A DNA stretch of 7,856 nt from positions 1-7,856 of the forward strand of contig SKXS01000129.1 of NCBI GenBank assembly GCA_007128345.1. The letters are read 5' to 3'. Within the stretch, counting starts at the first letter, position 1; each line of letters opens with the position of its first letter. Below, piece after piece: positions 7,024 through 7,856 of this stretch. Origin of the DNA: Spirochaetia bacterium (GTDB lineage: Bacteria; Spirochaetota; Spirochaetia; PWKH01). Under the pieces are notes generated by a model, which did not search any database, was not told the DNA's origin, and worked only from the letters and a program-made list of their open reading frames with translations. The translations under genes were made by a program, and so were the position numbers.

Positions 7024-7692
7024 CCGGAGCAGTTCAACGATTTTTATGGTTGTGAAATACCTATTCTCAAGGTGGGATAAGATTTCTTCAATTACATTTT
7101 CTCCTATTGTTATCACCCGGTAAGTCTATTAGATCATCTCTTCATTATCTCCAACACATTATCCTCCGGAAAAATACAGCCGTTCGGTTGCCTCAGCCAC
7201 AACTCGCAGCTTATCCGGAGTGATATGAGTATATCCCATAAACATCAACGTCTATATGTCTTTTAAAAAGAAAAATTTGTATGATTTTTTAGAGATTTAT
7301 GCTGAACACTGCGCGAGATTATATGATATACATTGCCTTTATATAATCATCCCTAAGACTGCCTCATCAACAAGAAATTCTTATTTAGTGTCTGGACGAA
7401 AAGATTATAAATAATCACACCTAAAGCATATACCGCACCAGTGTTTGGTAAGAAAATGGCTATAAGCTAACAAATTATACATGCTCAACTGCCTTTAATC
7501 TTGCTGCACAGAAGCTGTAAACTTGACTTGACGAAAAGAGCCTTTTTTTTACAACTTGGAAATCAACAACAGCCCCGGCATATCAATTGCGGATAGAACT
7601 CCTCTCCACAAAGCGCTTTTCTTTTCATTCGGTTTTCATTCAGCTTGCAGCTAGAGATAGCTTTCCCTACTATTAAGAATAATTTCTTCGTG
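7024..7692. other. AT-rich stretch without intact genes; decayed-gene region
   Basis: These 669 bases are visibly richer in A and T than the coding part of the window. No open frame has a start, a ribosome site and convincing codon use. No clear rho-independent terminator follows the operon; a weak AAAAG-AGC-CTTTT hairpin before a T8 run (7543-7550) is the only candidate. On the minus strand there is a probable recombinase remnant (7159-7297) and several short protein-like open stretches: 7353-7466 (membrane-like), 7549-7635 (hydrophobic end) and 6994-7125 (antisense to the end of the barrel gene). The picture is of a boundary where older genes have decayed. Confidence 0.6.
7159..7297 (-). 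pseudogene. Frameshifted C-terminal remnant of a tyrosine recombinase/integrase
   Basis: Read on the minus strand, 7288-7241 translates KIIQIFLFKRHIDVDV. After a one-base frame change, 7239-7162 begins MGYTHITPDKLRVVAEA and ends in TAA at 7159-7161. Joined, these resemble the recombinase ending 'IQxxLGHxDVxTTMxYTHxxPDxLR', including the box-III His and the catalytic Tyr in Y-T-H. The His-to-Tyr distance is about one codon short and one base out of phase, which a 2-base deletion would explain. The Gly before His is replaced by Arg, about two extra codons sit in a poly-T/A run before it, and a TAA lies just upstream (7289-7291). No box-I or box-II Arg region could be found, so only the last 45 or so residues survive. 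This is pattern recognition, not an alignment. Confidence 0.45.
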
Positions 7693-7856
7693 CTACTCTT
7701 TCAAGTCTTCCATCATTTGTTTATACTCTTCCCGGCTAATTTCACCTCCAGCATACCTTTCTTTCAGTTTCTGCACCGCCTTCTCATGAGACGAGCTTTT
7801 ATCAGAGGAGGGGGTTTGATTTTGTTTTGAGCTGTTTGCCACCAGAACAATAACAA
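7693..7856 (-). CDS. SHOCT-domain protein, C-terminal part (start lies beyond the window)
   Basis: On the minus strand the frame is open from the window edge to TAG at 7693-7695, giving 53 residues. It begins V-I-V-L-V-A, probably the end of a TM helix, followed by a polar Ser/Gln/Asn/Lys linker. The C-terminal 28 residues run from KAVQKLKERYAGGEIS to the ending EEYKQMMEDLKE. This is the SHOCT domain (short C-terminal domain): a helix L-K-x-R-Y-A, the G-E-I turn, then E-E-Y and a second helix. SHOCT is usually found as an oligomerisation or regulatory tail on small membrane or stress-related proteins; its precise role is not established. The gene is convergent with the ABC operon. The full length, N terminus and function cannot be judged from what is present. 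Confidence 0.82.
   Translation of the reverse strand, partial: VIVLVANSSKQNQTPSSDKSSSHEKAVQKLKERYAGGEISREEYKQMMEDLKE

Noticed and set aside
7160..7225. Inverted repeat CTCCGGA / TCCGGAG with flanking TATC / GATA
   Set aside because: The 43-base loop and lack of a T-run rule out a terminator, and it lies inside the recombinase remnant, so it is probably incidental.
7483..7500. GCTCAAC core resembling an integron attC R-box
   Set aside because: No matching GTTRRRY partner at suitable distance and no attC-like stem could be found.
7549..7635. Minus-strand stretch ending in a hydrophobic ISKL tail
   Set aside because: No plausible start or ribosome site and no recognisable family; mentioned only as part of the decayed region.
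7649..7662. AGCTA-GAGA-TAGCT mini-hairpin and the nearby AAAGCGCTTT palindrome (7610-7619)
   Set aside because: Stems are only five base pairs with no terminator tail or promoter context; such palindromes are common by chance in AT-rich DNA.
7645..7830. 61-codon + strand open frame at the right end
   Set aside because: It is the antisense shadow of the minus-strand SHOCT gene, whose translation is clearly family-like.

Overview
The window looks like chromosomal DNA from a diderm (Gram-negative-type) bacterium. It encodes a lipoprotein with a relaxed lipobox, a Lol/MacB-type ABC transporter, a periplasmic LolA-fold protein and an outer-membrane beta-barrel protein. Protein style and gene content would fit a free-living spirochaete-like organism. 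No rRNA or other marker gene is present, so that assignment is only an inference.

Layout. (1) 1-120 is the 5' flank of the first gene, with a clear ribosome binding site. (2) 121-1650 encodes a 509-aa lipoprotein with TPR-like helices and a possible CsgG/LpoB-like middle domain. It is closed by a strong hairpin terminator (1661-1704). (3) 1705-1929 is a compact control region rich in inverted repeats. It holds a consensus -35 box and, further downstream, a perfect extended -10 box inside a 12-bp-arm palindrome. (4) 1930-7023 is a tight five-gene operon on the + strand: ABC ATPase, two FtsX-type four-TM permeases, a secreted LolA-like protein and a beta-barrel outer-membrane protein. Gaps are 6, 17, 36 and 16 bases. 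(5) 7024-7692 is visibly AT-rich and holds no intact gene. On the minus strand it carries what appears to be a frameshifted C-terminal remnant of a tyrosine recombinase, plus other short protein-like open stretches. (6) 7693-7856 is the C-terminal end of a minus-strand gene encoding a membrane-anchored SHOCT-domain protein; its start lies beyond the window.

How the genes may work together. The ATPase and two permeases form a complete LolCDE/MacB-type mechanotransmission transporter. The fourth gene supplies a soluble LolA-fold carrier of the kind that binds acyl chains in the periplasm, and the fifth supplies an outer-membrane barrel. Read as one unit, the operon could be a dedicated inner-membrane to carrier to outer-membrane route for a lipid or a subset of lipoproteins, distinct from a housekeeping Lol system. 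Family assignments of the ATPase and permeases are solid; the LolA-like call is good; the shared pathway and the substrate are inference.
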